64,000 nt of DNA from Erythrobasidium yunnanense (Eukaryota; Basidiomycota; Cystobasidiomycetes; Erythrobasidiales; Erythrobasidiaceae): the NCBI GenBank assembly GCA_001600175.1, contig BCJC01000003.1, positions 2,279,224 to 2,343,223 on the forward strand, given 5' to 3'. A program made the translations under genes and the position numbers. A model generated the notes under the pieces. The model was given only the letters and a program-made list of their open reading frames with translations. It searched no databases and had not been told where the DNA came from. This document shows positions 22,897 to 33,244 of this stretch, one piece after another (the stretch's first letter is position 1; each line of letters starts with the position of its first letter).

Positions 22897-23440
22897 TATC
22901 CACAACAGATGTAAGCGTCTCGCTGGCCTTGCGCTCTCTCAGAATGCGGGTTGTCCGGGCAATCATCTTCTCTTTATGCGGGGCACAAGTCGCGTTGGAG
23001 CGGAGGAGAGAAGCGCGATTTCACGAAAGCTCTTAGCAGAAGACATGTGTCAATAACATCAATTCTGCGCCTTGAAGAATGACCCTAGACTACGAATGGC
23101 GCAAGAGCGGTATGCGATATTGGCCAAGCTCTTTGACCTCTTTTTCCGCATGCACACTGGCGGCCGCACTCGAAGTTGGATGTTATTCATGAACGTCTAC
23201 ATTACTATATCATGCTCCTGCCATGTCGCTGTCCCTTCGAGCGATGATTCGGCACCGAGTCGACACTTTCTGCTGGCGAGATCTGAAGTCGAGGTGCGAT
23301 GTTGACGAGCATGCCTGAACCTGGTACAAGTTACAGCATAGCAACCTTGCTGTGATTTGACCAGAATGACCGCTTTCATGCATTGATGTCGGACTGTGGC
23401 TAAAGAGCAATCTGTGCCTCTTGCTTCTCTCAACCTTTAC
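22897..23440. promoter_or_regulatory. Divergent intergenic region, TFIIIA-like copy 1 / RBR ligase
   Basis: About 540 bp between two divergent starts. It should hold both promoters and possibly an unrecognised first exon of the RBR gene, whose frame stays open upstream of its first ATG to 23396. No repeat or operator seen. Confidence 0.4.
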
Positions 23441-25506
23441 ATGCTCACACAGTCTACATCCACACAGGGAGAAGCCAGTACATCGTTGATCAAAGTATTA
23501 CAGCCTGCAAATCCAGTCATTTACAGCGAAGAAACGATCCAAGCATGTCGCGATTTGCAGCAAGACGAAACACTGGCGCTCGAGGCAGGCGCATACTGCA
23601 TCGATGGCTAGAGCTTAGCTGACATAACATTGCAGGCCATCTACGAACAAAAGTTCTCGCATGCCCGTGACGAAAAGACCGGACATCTGGTCTTTAGCGT
23701 TTCGATAGAAGCAGACTTGGGATCCGAAAGACCAGTCATTGTCACTGAAGAAGCATACCTACGTCCATCTGAGCCGAAGGCAAAGCCAAAACCTCTGCCT
23801 TCTGTCAAGAAGCACGACTCGCAGTGGCGGAAGACACCGAATCATCCAGGTAGTCGCGAAGATGCGCTGAAACAATCTAGAGGAAAAGGTAGAGGAAGAG
23901 GGCGTGGAAGAGGCAGAGAGAGAGGAGGGAAGATCGACGTACATGCGCCAGTCTTCCAGCCTTCGCAAGATGTCAGCATCATGCAGCTCGATCACCCGAA
24001 CGGCAAGAATAACGAGTCATTCAGTATGAATAAGGTCAGCGAAGCTCTAGAACTGGCCCTTCCTCCTCTTTCGCTGCCCGAGAAGGAAGAATACCACCTG
24101 AATCTTCAGTACTTGCTTCCTATCGAGCTAGTAGCAATTCTTGGACACGCCTATCCGATAGAAGAGCCACCCAGGGTAGACCTGAAGTGCGCATGGCTGA
24201 CCTCTGAAATTCGGGCGGCTGTTCTAGATCGCATATCGCCGCGTGGGTTCGCTTGTCGGGTCTTTTGCTGTACACAAAACTGATTGCGAAAGTATTTATC
24301 ACAGTCTGGATGAACGACTCTTCCACTTTCCTGATGGTCGACGAAATATCCGCCTATATCTCTGACGTACTAGCTCAAGAAACACCTTTACGTCTCTTCG
24401 ACCGCTACGCATTCGATCCTTCCACTTCACCTCTACATACAAGTCTAGCAAGTCGACTAGTTACACACGATCGTCTTACACGTCATTCGACCTTCTCAAG
24501 CGAGTCTTTCGCCTGCGGCATCTGCCTGGAAACGAAGAAAGGCGCGAGATGTACACGCTTACGAAACTGCCAGCATGTATTTTGCGTGGAGTGCTTGTGT
24601 AGCTTCTTCGAGCTGAATATCAGAGAAGGCATGGTCAAGAACGTTAGTTGCGCGGATTATGAATGTGTAAAGGCGAAAGCGAAGGGTAAAGGAGAGGAGG
24701 AGAAAGGCAAGGTTGAGCTGGACGAGATAGAAGCTATTGTGGGTAAAGACCTAACGGAGCGGTATACATGGCTTGTTGAGAAGCAGAAGATCGAAAGCGG
24801 TAAGCATATCTTCTACGCATTATGAACCTGCAGCTAAACCTTAGTATGCGCAGATCCGACGGTCACCTACTGCCCCCGTGAGACCTGCAATGCTCCGGTA
24901 CCCAAAGAAGCCGACGAAGCGTACGAACGTTTACGTATCTGCCCCAAATGTGCATTCTCATTTTGCTGCTATTGTCGACGTACATATCACGGCACCAAGT
25001 CCCGCTGCGTCTTCTCGCAAGCCAGCTCTATCGTCGATAAATACGTCAATGGAAGCGAGACGGACAAAGCACAGCTCGAGTCGAGATATGGTAAGAATAA
25101 CGTCAAGAGACTAGTCGAAGCATATTTGGAAGAACAGGCGAACGCGAAGTGGATCGAGGAGAACTCGACGAGATGCCCTGACTGCCAGCTGGATATCGAA
25201 AGAAGCTTTGGATGTGCACACATGACCTGCAGCAGATGTCAGTGCCATTTCTGCTTCCGATGCGGTACTCGTTTGAACGGTCGCGATCCTGTGAGTGCTG
25301 GGCTCGCCTACTTCGTTCTCGGCTGACCATTTACACCCATAGTACGCCCACTACACCGCACCAGGCTCCTCCTGCTTTGTATGTGGTGTCTCTTTACATG
25401 CAAACCTGTTACTGACGTCCTGCTGCTTCTTCAGAACAAGCTCTTCGAGTACCAGCCCTCGGACGAACAGATGAACGAGGCACTCTTTCAAGCCATGATG
25501 GATTAG
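23441..25506 (+). CDS. RWD-RBR E3 ubiquitin ligase (RNF14/Itt1-like)
   Basis: Six exons (23441-23584, 23636-24242, 24305-24799, 24854-25290, 25343-25378, 25435-25506), 596 aa. An RWD domain (QQDETLALEAIYE ... LPIELVAILGHAYPIEEPP) is split by ~110 residues of basic low complexity including an RG-rich run. RING1 is CGICLETKKGARC ... CQHVFC; the IBR follows (YCPRETCNAPV ... CPKC); Rcat is CPDCQLDIERSFGCAHMTC with the catalytic Cys in FGC; the end is PGSSCFNKLFEYQPSD, as in RNF14. RBR ligases pass ubiquitin through that Cys. RNF14 acts on stalled ribosomes and RNA-protein crosslinks; that role is inference. Intron 1 (23585-23635) appears to use a GC donor: no GT in range keeps the RWD frame. Confidence 0.9.
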
Positions 25507-25679
25507 TAAAGCATACTGTAGCATTGCAGAGAGAGCATCTAGACACAACGACATGGCATGAATGTATTGAAACAGTAGTATGGTGCTGTCGATCTGTTGT
25601 TGACAACGATGATTAGACTGCCGACATTGCGACCACTGCTGAAAATTGGTATGAAATGAATGGTATGAAGGCCGGGGTC

Positions 25680-26969
25680 CTACAAAAGTGCAGGATCGAT
25701 AAGGTGGTCGTATGAGGAGCATTCCATCGTTTGGGCTGCTGTCGTCTCTTTGGTTTGATGGGCGGACAATTCTTCGAAAGCACCCAAGTACCCAGCTTCT
25801 CTTTCGCTTTCGCCGGCTTCTGTTTCTTCTTCCTCTTCCTGATTTACATCGGTCTGGCCCTCCGTTTCGCTGCTCTGATCCTCCTTCTCCGGCACGCCGT
25901 CCAGATGCATCTTGATACAATGCTTCTTGAGTGCCTTATTGTTTGCGAAAGTCTTGCCGTCACATCCAGGCTGATAACACGCAGGCGGATGATCGGACTT
26001 GTTGTGCGCTTGTAGGGCGGACCAGTTTGCGAATTTTGGAGGAGTAGCACCAGCCGCTTTGTGCGATGGATGCATGCAAACATAGCGATCCTCTGCGAAA
26101 CATACGTTACGATCAGTATATGTACGCTTGAAGGCGGAACAGTGATTCTTACCTTCGTGTGTCTTCGCATGAGTGCGTAGCTTGGAGCCGGTCTTGAAGG
26201 ATCGATCACAACCTTCATGAGTACAGATGAAAGGATTCGTTCCTTCTGGCATGTGAGCTTGAGCGACATGCGTTCGCAGCTTATGGTTTTTATTGAAAGA
26301 CTCGGAACATTGTGGGCACTGTGGTCTCTGTCAGCATGCTTTCTTCCTTCTTCATCATCTTGGAATACACACCTGATACGCTCCCTTATCCTGCTCATGG
26401 ACCAGCTTGATATGCCTCTTGAGATGTTGGTTTGTCCAGAACCGTTTCTCGCAGCCTTCTTCTGAGCAAGCCAGCGGTTTCTCCGTATCATCACTTGCAT
26501 GACTTCTCATATGAGCTTGGAGATGCGTGTCTCGGAGATAGCTAGAGTCGCAGCCTTCGAAAGTGCATTTGTACGGTCTTTCGCCTGTATGAGAGCGAAT
26601 ATGCTCTGTTAAGCGGACAGGCTTGCCATAGGATTTGTCGCAGCCTTCCCAAGTGCAGTAGTATCGAGCTTTCGGTTTTGTTGAAGCTGAACGCGAGCGA
26701 GAAGTTCTGGCCTGTTTGGATTTTGCCGTTACTTTCGGAGCAGGTAAGGTTGACGGGCCAGCTTCATCTTCTGATTCTGAAGTATCATTCCTGTATTGAT
26801 CGTCTTCGCTTTCGCTCTCGCTTTCCTCGCTGTCTGGCTGCTGCTTCCTTCTTTTGCGATTTCCTTCGTCGCTTCTTACGACGAGCTTGCCATTGACGAT
26901 CTGGACTTGCGGACTTGCATACGACTTGCGCTTGCCCAGCTGGACAGCTCGAGATGTCGAAGCAATCAT
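25680..26969 (-). CDS. TFIIIA-like C2H2 zinc-finger protein (copy 2)
   Basis: Exons 26373-26969, 26153-26318 and 25680-26092 (391 aa). The N-terminal ~110 residues are acidic with KRRK and a long Ser/Glu run. Seven finger units follow: CTWEGC, CTFEGC, CSEEGC (with RFWTNQHLKRH), CPQC, CTHEGC, an irregular CMHPSH unit, and CYQPGC; then an acidic Glu-rich tail. Fingers 1-5 and the last two line up with copy 1, including the CMH.SH oddity and the short CxxC finger 4. Two internal fingers of copy 1 have no counterpart. Probable roles are as for copy 1. The two copies share strand and flank the RBR gene, consistent with an old local duplication. Confidence 0.82.
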
Positions 26970-27088
26970 AACTCCATGTCGCTAGGTTTACCAGGTTGAG
27001 CGAAAGAAAGTCCGAAAAACATGCAAGGTCAATGAAGGTCAATCCGCGGTGCAATAATAGCATTCTAAGCTCATCTATAAGATATGAA

Positions 27089-28418
27089 CTACGCCTGCAC
27101 AAAGCTACTGCGGGATGCCCAAGCTCTAACCGTTCCTACTCCCGCTTCCTGCCCTAGGCTTTTTGCGATTCCCTCAGCTACGCCGAGCGTTTTCAAGCTT
27201 TCCAGCTTGTTCAAGTTGTCTACATTCGCACTGCTGCCTCCAAATCTAGCTGCTCTGCCTTGATAGCCCAAAGACTGGATAGATGAGTTTGCGGAATCGA
27301 GGGCTCCGAGCAGAGAGCGCATGTTGTTCTCGAGCGAGTCGTCGGCGCTGAGAGAGCTGAAGGATTTGCCTTGCTCGGCGACGGACAGAGCTTGCGCTTC
27401 GGGGTTTGAGGCCATGAAAGCGGTCAAGAGAGCGGAAGACGTGATTGTGACCGGGTAGCTAGTCAACATAGTCGAAGGGGTCAAGCCGGTAGAGGCTAGC
27501 GAGGCATAGTCGAATTTGTGAGAGCTGAAGGAGCTAGAACCCTCGAATAGGGTTGTAAATGCGGGCGAGAGCGAGTAAGCTTTGATATCGAGAGAAGATG
27601 AGCTCGACGAGCTGGTGTCTGTCGAGACAAAGGCGCTTAGCAACGACATACGTATAGCCGCAAGGCTGCTCACCGTATACGATAGCTACGCCGCGCCTGT
27701 TCGCCCGGACTGTCCTGTACTTTGCTGTCTGTCCTTTCGCTCCAGCAGTCGACCCGACGGTGCTCATAGCGCCAGCACCAGCTGCTCCTTGTCCAGCTCC
27801 AATTCCATACTGATATCTGAGCAGGACATCTACGAGTACTCCCTCCTTGAGCAAGTCGTTTCCATCCCGAGTAACGAAATATCCTCCGACAATCTCATCG
27901 TCCAACTGCAGCTCCTTCGCACGAGGGATATAGTTTGCAATGAAGTTTCTTGCATTGCGGTATGCCGTGTCTACTTCCTTCTCACGCTCAGAGACCACTT
28001 TATTCGCTTTTGTTCGCTCGTCTGCATTGGCTTGCGAAGAGGCTAGGGAGACGCTCGAGAGGGTTGTAATAGTGCTGGGTAGTAGATGATTCGCAGGCAG
28101 GCTGAAAGCATTCGAGATGCTCAATCTGTCACCCAAAGAGAGTCCGAACAAAAAACCAGCTTGGCCAGGCTGGTTGATGCCAGAGGAGAGACCAGTGACT
28201 GAGGAAGTGCCAGCTTGACCACTCGCATGTTGCAGCATCTTTAAAACGACGAGACCGTCCAGCTCGACTCGCTCGACAGGTCCGTCGTAGTCTGCTTCAG
28301 ATTGCAGAGCTTTGCTGAGCTTGACGGGAGCGCTGGGCGTCGACGTCGATGATTGCTGCTCTGTTTTAGGTGCAAGACGCGCCTGTGCAGCGGCTGCACG
28401 TTCTGCGAGAGTAGCCAT
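27089..28418 (-). CDS. Translation initiation factor eIF3 subunit H
   Basis: Two exons, 27674-28418 and 27089-27618 (424 aa; ATG in a good context, CGACCATGGC). After a ~45-residue Ala/Ser-rich leader comes VERVELDGLVVLKMLQHA, then LFGLSLGDRLSISNAF, the non-catalytic MPN domain of eIF3h without the JAMM metal ligands. Later signatures are VGGYFVTRDGNDLLKEG, RGVAIVYD and IKAYSLSPAF, equivalent to VGWYQS, VxIVYD and LKAYRLS in other eIF3h. The exon junction falls inside IVYD and only splicing restores it. The C-terminal ~150 residues hold helical, Leu/Ser-rich sequence. eIF3h regulates initiation on selected mRNAs. Confidence 0.85.
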
Positions 28419-28686
28419 GGTCGTTGGGTGGATGGGCAGAAGGGCGAGTCTCACAGGAGCGCAAAGTCGACGGATGATCACTTGGATGAGCATGGTAAAT
28501 GTATAAACGACATGTCAAAAGCTATGCACACGATCTGCCTGCTGGTGAGGTCAATCCGAACTGAGATACTTCGCCTTTGGCACTTTTGCGATGAATAACG
28601 TCCAAGCGAAAGCTACGCGAACTTCGGAGCAAGGATTTGCATTGCCCACATACTTAGGAAGTGAGTTGATGCGAAGGTGAAGAAGC

Positions 28687-30401
28687 CTAGTTTCCGCCGT
28701 ACGAGACCTATGTCAAGGAGAAGGGAAGCAGACATTAGGGAATATGTTTAGGGCATGCAAGATATTACATCTACTTACGCCATTCTCTCCGGTCTTCTGA
28801 ATCATGCTCTTGCCGGCCAATGCCTTCCTGAGCTGCGCGACATCGTAAGGACTAGCCGAAGTTTCCTGCCCGTTCGCCAGTGCAGTCGACTTGATCGTTC
28901 CGTCCGGTAAGGTGTACTCTTCCTTCATGAGCTTGACAAGCTCAATCAAGTCTTCCACCGCCTGTTTAGAAATCTGGAAGTGCAGCACAATACGGGCTCC
29001 ACCTAGCACGATCCGCTTGCGACCGTTGTCGTAGTCCAATGCTCTTCTGGTCAGCTCTGCTGCACTGAAGCCTAGAGGTTGGGTGTCGATCCAGACCATG
29101 TTGGTCTGTGTGGGGAAGAGAAGGTTGACACCCAGCTCTTGCAGCGAGCTGGCCAGATGCGCAGCCAAAGCATGAACATTCGGAAGCATGGGTAGCGTCC
29201 GCTCCATCGCGTAGTCTGCAGCAGCTGCCAATCCACCGCTTTGCCGCACACCACCGCCAAACATCTTGCGGAACCATCTGGCTTTTTCGATGAACGCCTT
29301 GGGCCCGACAAGAAGACTGCCAAACCATTTGCTTAGCCCTCGTGAACACCACTAGAAAGAAAGCTGTCGAGCCTACCTTCCGATGGGCGCACCCAAGCCT
29401 TTGCTCATGCATAGCGAAACGGTATCGAACGGGGCGCACAGCTCTTTCAAGGACATTCCGGTCTGCCCATTTGTCAGAGAGATGCCCTTGACGTATTATT
29501 CCTATACCTTACCTTCGCCTGTACTTCCCACATTCTGGCACCATCGCACTATATCTCGGATGTAAGTGAGCTACCCACTCTCGTGAAGACGGGATACGCA
29601 CATGCATGGCGATACCCTTCTCCTTAGCATTCTCACTGATCCTGACAATCTCCTCTTGCGGGAAGACCATACCTTGCAGCGTATTCTCCAGGCAGATCAG
29701 CTTGGTAGGGCAGAAATGGATGTCGGGTTCGAGAATCAAGCTTGGAAGGATGTCGTCCCAGGTGATATGTTGACCATTCGATGCTACTACCGCCATCGTC
29801 GTCGCTTGCGAGTGGAAGGCAATGCCGCCAGCTTCGTACCGGCTATTCCAGATAAATTAGCGTAAAGCTCTGCCGGATAAGCCATCAAGCCTCACTGAAC
29901 ATGCGCTCTGCTATCACAGACTACAGAATGAGGAGGTTGTGTAAGGTGTGTTCGGATAGCGAGTTCTGCGTGAAGCGAGCTTGAGTATATTGTTCTGCCG
30001 CACATTCCACTGCGGAAGGAGCTGGCGTACGATTCGTCATAGTGCCAGAGACGCAGAAAAGGGCGGCTTCTTTGCCGGTGAGCTTTGCGATCTTGTCTTG
30101 AAGCTGGTTTGTCGCGCGGTCTTGACGGTAGACATCGTCTCCTAGGGAAGCTGTCGCCATAAGCTGGATCATCTCTTGATCTGGTATGGTAATGGTATCG
30201 CCTGGTGAAGTAGCATGCGGTCAGGTCGGAGTCTATATTGGTATCTATCGAGACCGCATGAAAGTAAGACTTACTTCGGAAGTCGCGCTGGATGACATTG
30301 AGAGCTTCATCATGGTCTGCTGGTAGTGGTGCAGCTCCGCCTTTCTGGTTCGTTGGTGTTGCAGCGCCGGTTGACGGGCTTCTTGATGTTCGCGAGACCA
30401 T
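28687..30401 (-). CDS. GLY1: Low-specificity L-threonine aldolase
   Basis: Eight exons (30275-30401, 30031-30201, 29896-29965, 29602-29842, 29513-29548, 29377-29462, 28779-29316, 28687-28707) give 429 aa with all phases consistent. Motifs of the PLP fold-type I enzyme: DFRSDTITIP, SLGDDVYRQD, GTMTNQLAIRTHL, HRYEAGGIAFHS, LENTLQG, CDGARMWE (PLP-binding Asp) and SLCMSKGLGAP with the Schiff-base Lys. MFGGGVRQSGGLAAA follows as in relatives. It cleaves threonine or allo-threonine to glycine and acetaldehyde. A ~35-residue Ser/Thr-rich N-terminal leader precedes the core. The last exon codes just six residues and a stop. Confidence 0.95.
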
Positions 30402-30601
30402 AATAACTGACTAATGACTTGGTTGACAAGTCGGTAAGGGCAGAGAGTAGATGTAGGGAGTGTATTGATGCGATGTAAAGCAGTCAAAAGCAATCAATAG
30501 AAGCTCAAGGGAAGATAGGTCTGCGAGTAAGCGGAAAGCCAAAGAAAGACTTGAATTTTGAACTCCTCTTTACTCGAGCTTGCGGCACAACTTACCGGCG
30601 A

Positions 30602-33033
30602 ATGGTGCAGCAGCCGTTCAGAAGGCAGGCGTCAGCAGCGCTGCTTCTAGGGAACAGCAGCGCCCACCAGCCAAATGATGCTCAAAATGCAGAAGAATAC
30701 GACCAGACGCCGCTGGACGCGACTCTCGAGAAGATTGGCTTTGGCACCTATCAGAAGAAACTGCTGTACGCTCGCCAAGGCTTCCTACCTCGGTTCTGCT
30801 CCTGTACATGTAGATGCTCATGCGTGAAAACAATACCCTTCGTCCCGATGATTTTGACAGCGTGCTCTGCGGATGTGAGCTGCTCGCCCAAACAAGTCCG
30901 AGAAGTTTGCTGACTGTCGTTTGCAGCTGGATGGCTCGCGGATAATGTAGGCAGAATCTATAGTCTATCGCGAAATCATTGACGCAGGCTCCTCCAGATG
31001 TGGCTCCAGGTTCGATAAAGCAAAGCCGCAGTCAAGTAGGAACAGTCGAGAGCTGACCCCGTACAGTGTGTTGCGGTGATAATTCCGCGTGTGCAAGGTA
31101 AGGCACCATTGGCTTTACTTGCCCCAGAAAGATCTAACCTGGATCTTGTGTCATGCAGAGGAATTTGGAATATCCGATCAATGGATAGGCATGCTCTCGA
31201 GCTCAGTCTTTACTGGCATGATGCTCGGTGCATGGTCTTGGGGCAGCTGTTCGTGCCCTCACCAGACGCACCCATTCCATCTAACTCCGGTATATACAGA
31301 CTCGGATTCTTTCGGGCGAGTGGGACCCTTCAATGGCACTCTACTCATAGCATCTCTGTTTGGCATACTGGCCGGCTTCACGACGTCTTTTGAGCTTCTC
31401 TGCATGTGTTTCTTCGGACTAGGCCTTGGTGTAGGCGGCTCGATGCCTACAGACGGTAGGCCTGCATCGTAATAAGGATATACATGGGCTGACTAGACTT
31501 ATACAGGGACCGTGTAGGTGCCCAGGCTGAGCAGACCTGGCAGCCTGCTGACAACCGTTCTGAGCTTCCTCGAAAACCTGCCTGAGCAGTATCATTACCT
31601 CCTTAGTGCGTTACTCGATGTTGCTAAATTCAGGTCAGATACTGAGCATATATCGCAGCTGCTCTATCGGTATTGTAGGCAATCCTATCTGTCTGAGCCG
31701 TATCATACTAAGCTTCTACACCAGCTTTTCACTAGGGTCGATGGTCACATCGTCACTTGCGCTTTTCATCATTCCTAGTCGCAGCTGCCCGGAGAATGGC
31801 GATCCATGCGATGTCAGAACTGAAAATACAGGATGGAGGATCTTGCTCTACACGCTTGGCGGTCTTACCCTGTTCTTCTTCCTTTGCCGGATAGCCTTCT
31901 TCAAGCTACACGAAAGCCCGAAATATGTGAGTCTGCCCCAAAACAAGTCACTGGATTGCATACTAATCCCTTGTCCAGCTCGTGACTGCTGGCCAAGAAG
32001 ACGAAGCTGTCATGGTTCTGCAGACGATAGCAGATCAAAATGGCAGTGACTTTCATGTTCGATTAGCCGATGTACAAGACGATAAAGAAGGATCGAACGT
32101 CAAGCCTTCGATCTTGTACGAAAGTCTGGAGGAAGGAGAAGGCGAAGACTACACTGCGCCGGTTGTGTCAAAACAGGCCAAAATCGAGGAAGAAGGATGG
32201 AGAGCGAGTGTTCAGCAATATATGGACCGCCTGTCATGTCTGCTCGAGCCTCGGATGAAGAAGACGACGCTACTCGTGTGGGCCATCTGGTTCACGGTCT
32301 CCGCAGCTTATACGTGAGTGGGATAGATCTTTATAACTACTTGAACCTTAGTCTGAATCTACGTGTCTAGCATCTTCAACCAGTTCTTACCGAAGTTCTT
32401 GGAAGAAAAGATTGGCAGTCATGCAACTGCCAGTAGCCGCCTGGAGACCCTTCAAGAGTATTGCATATATACTATCGCAGGGTACGTGCATCAGAGCCTT
32501 CTACGGGAAGCTTCGCGTTACTGATCGATCGGTCTTTATGCTACAGTCTTCCTGGATCTCTCGTTGGCGCAGCGCTTGAAAAGCGCATGGGCCGTAAAGA
32601 AGCCATGTATATCTCGACATTTGCAACTGCACTAGGCATACTTGCCTTTGTCTTCGTAACCAATACCACAGCAGTCATGCTGGTCTCAATCTGGATATCC
32701 TTTACGGGCACGCTGATGTATGCCATTATATGTGAGTACAGGTGTAAGTATCGTTCTCAGATGCTTACTGACTCTACCTTCTCAGATGGCTACACGCCCC
32801 GATTATTCCCTGTCGCTTTCCGGTAAGTATGAAAGCTTCTGTGATGTCAAATCAGGCTGAGCAGCATATCCTACAGCGGAAGCGCTACAGGTATAGCATC
32901 CGCACTATCCCGACTGTCGGGCATGACAGCCCCTATCGTGACTGGCATACTCCTAGCCATCTCTACCGCCCTCCCCTTATATGTCGCTGCAGCCTTATTC
33001 TTGGCTAGTGCAGCCTTCATGGCTGGCTTATGA
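30602..33033 (+). CDS. MFS transporter, SVOP/SV2-like
   Basis: Fifteen exons join in phase to 529 aa: 30602-30765, 30861-30874, 30927-30946, 30998-31009, 31067-31097, 31159-31248, 31300-31455, 31507-31513, 31565-31633, 31725-31926, 31979-32313, 32371-32481, 32547-32731, 32786-32822, 32877-33033. About twelve membrane segments. Motifs: GWLADNMWLQ, GMMLGAWSWGSYSDSFGR (the MFS signature loop 2-3), GVGGSMPTDGTVFLE (cf. G.LPVDG in SV2/SVOP relatives), EKRMGRKEAMY, and YGYTPRLFPVAFRGSATGIAS. Substrate unknown; organic anions or vitamins are carried by relatives. Four internal exons of 20 nt or less, one of only 7 nt, are needed to keep the conserved motifs; the junction around 31633-31725 is the least certain. 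Confidence 0.85.
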
Positions 33034-33244
33034 CACTCTTCATCAGGAAGTAGAATATATGTCGTTGTAAATAGTGATAGATATGCTGAGATGAAGTTAC
33101 AACATCAAGACTAAGAGGTAATTCTGCTATCTATACGAACGATTCTAGACAAAGCTGAGCAAATTGACTTTGGTATCCTTTAGCGAATAGAGCCACATCC
33201 AGCGGCAACGATTCTTCTCATGCTGCATAAGGCATTCTTTCAGC

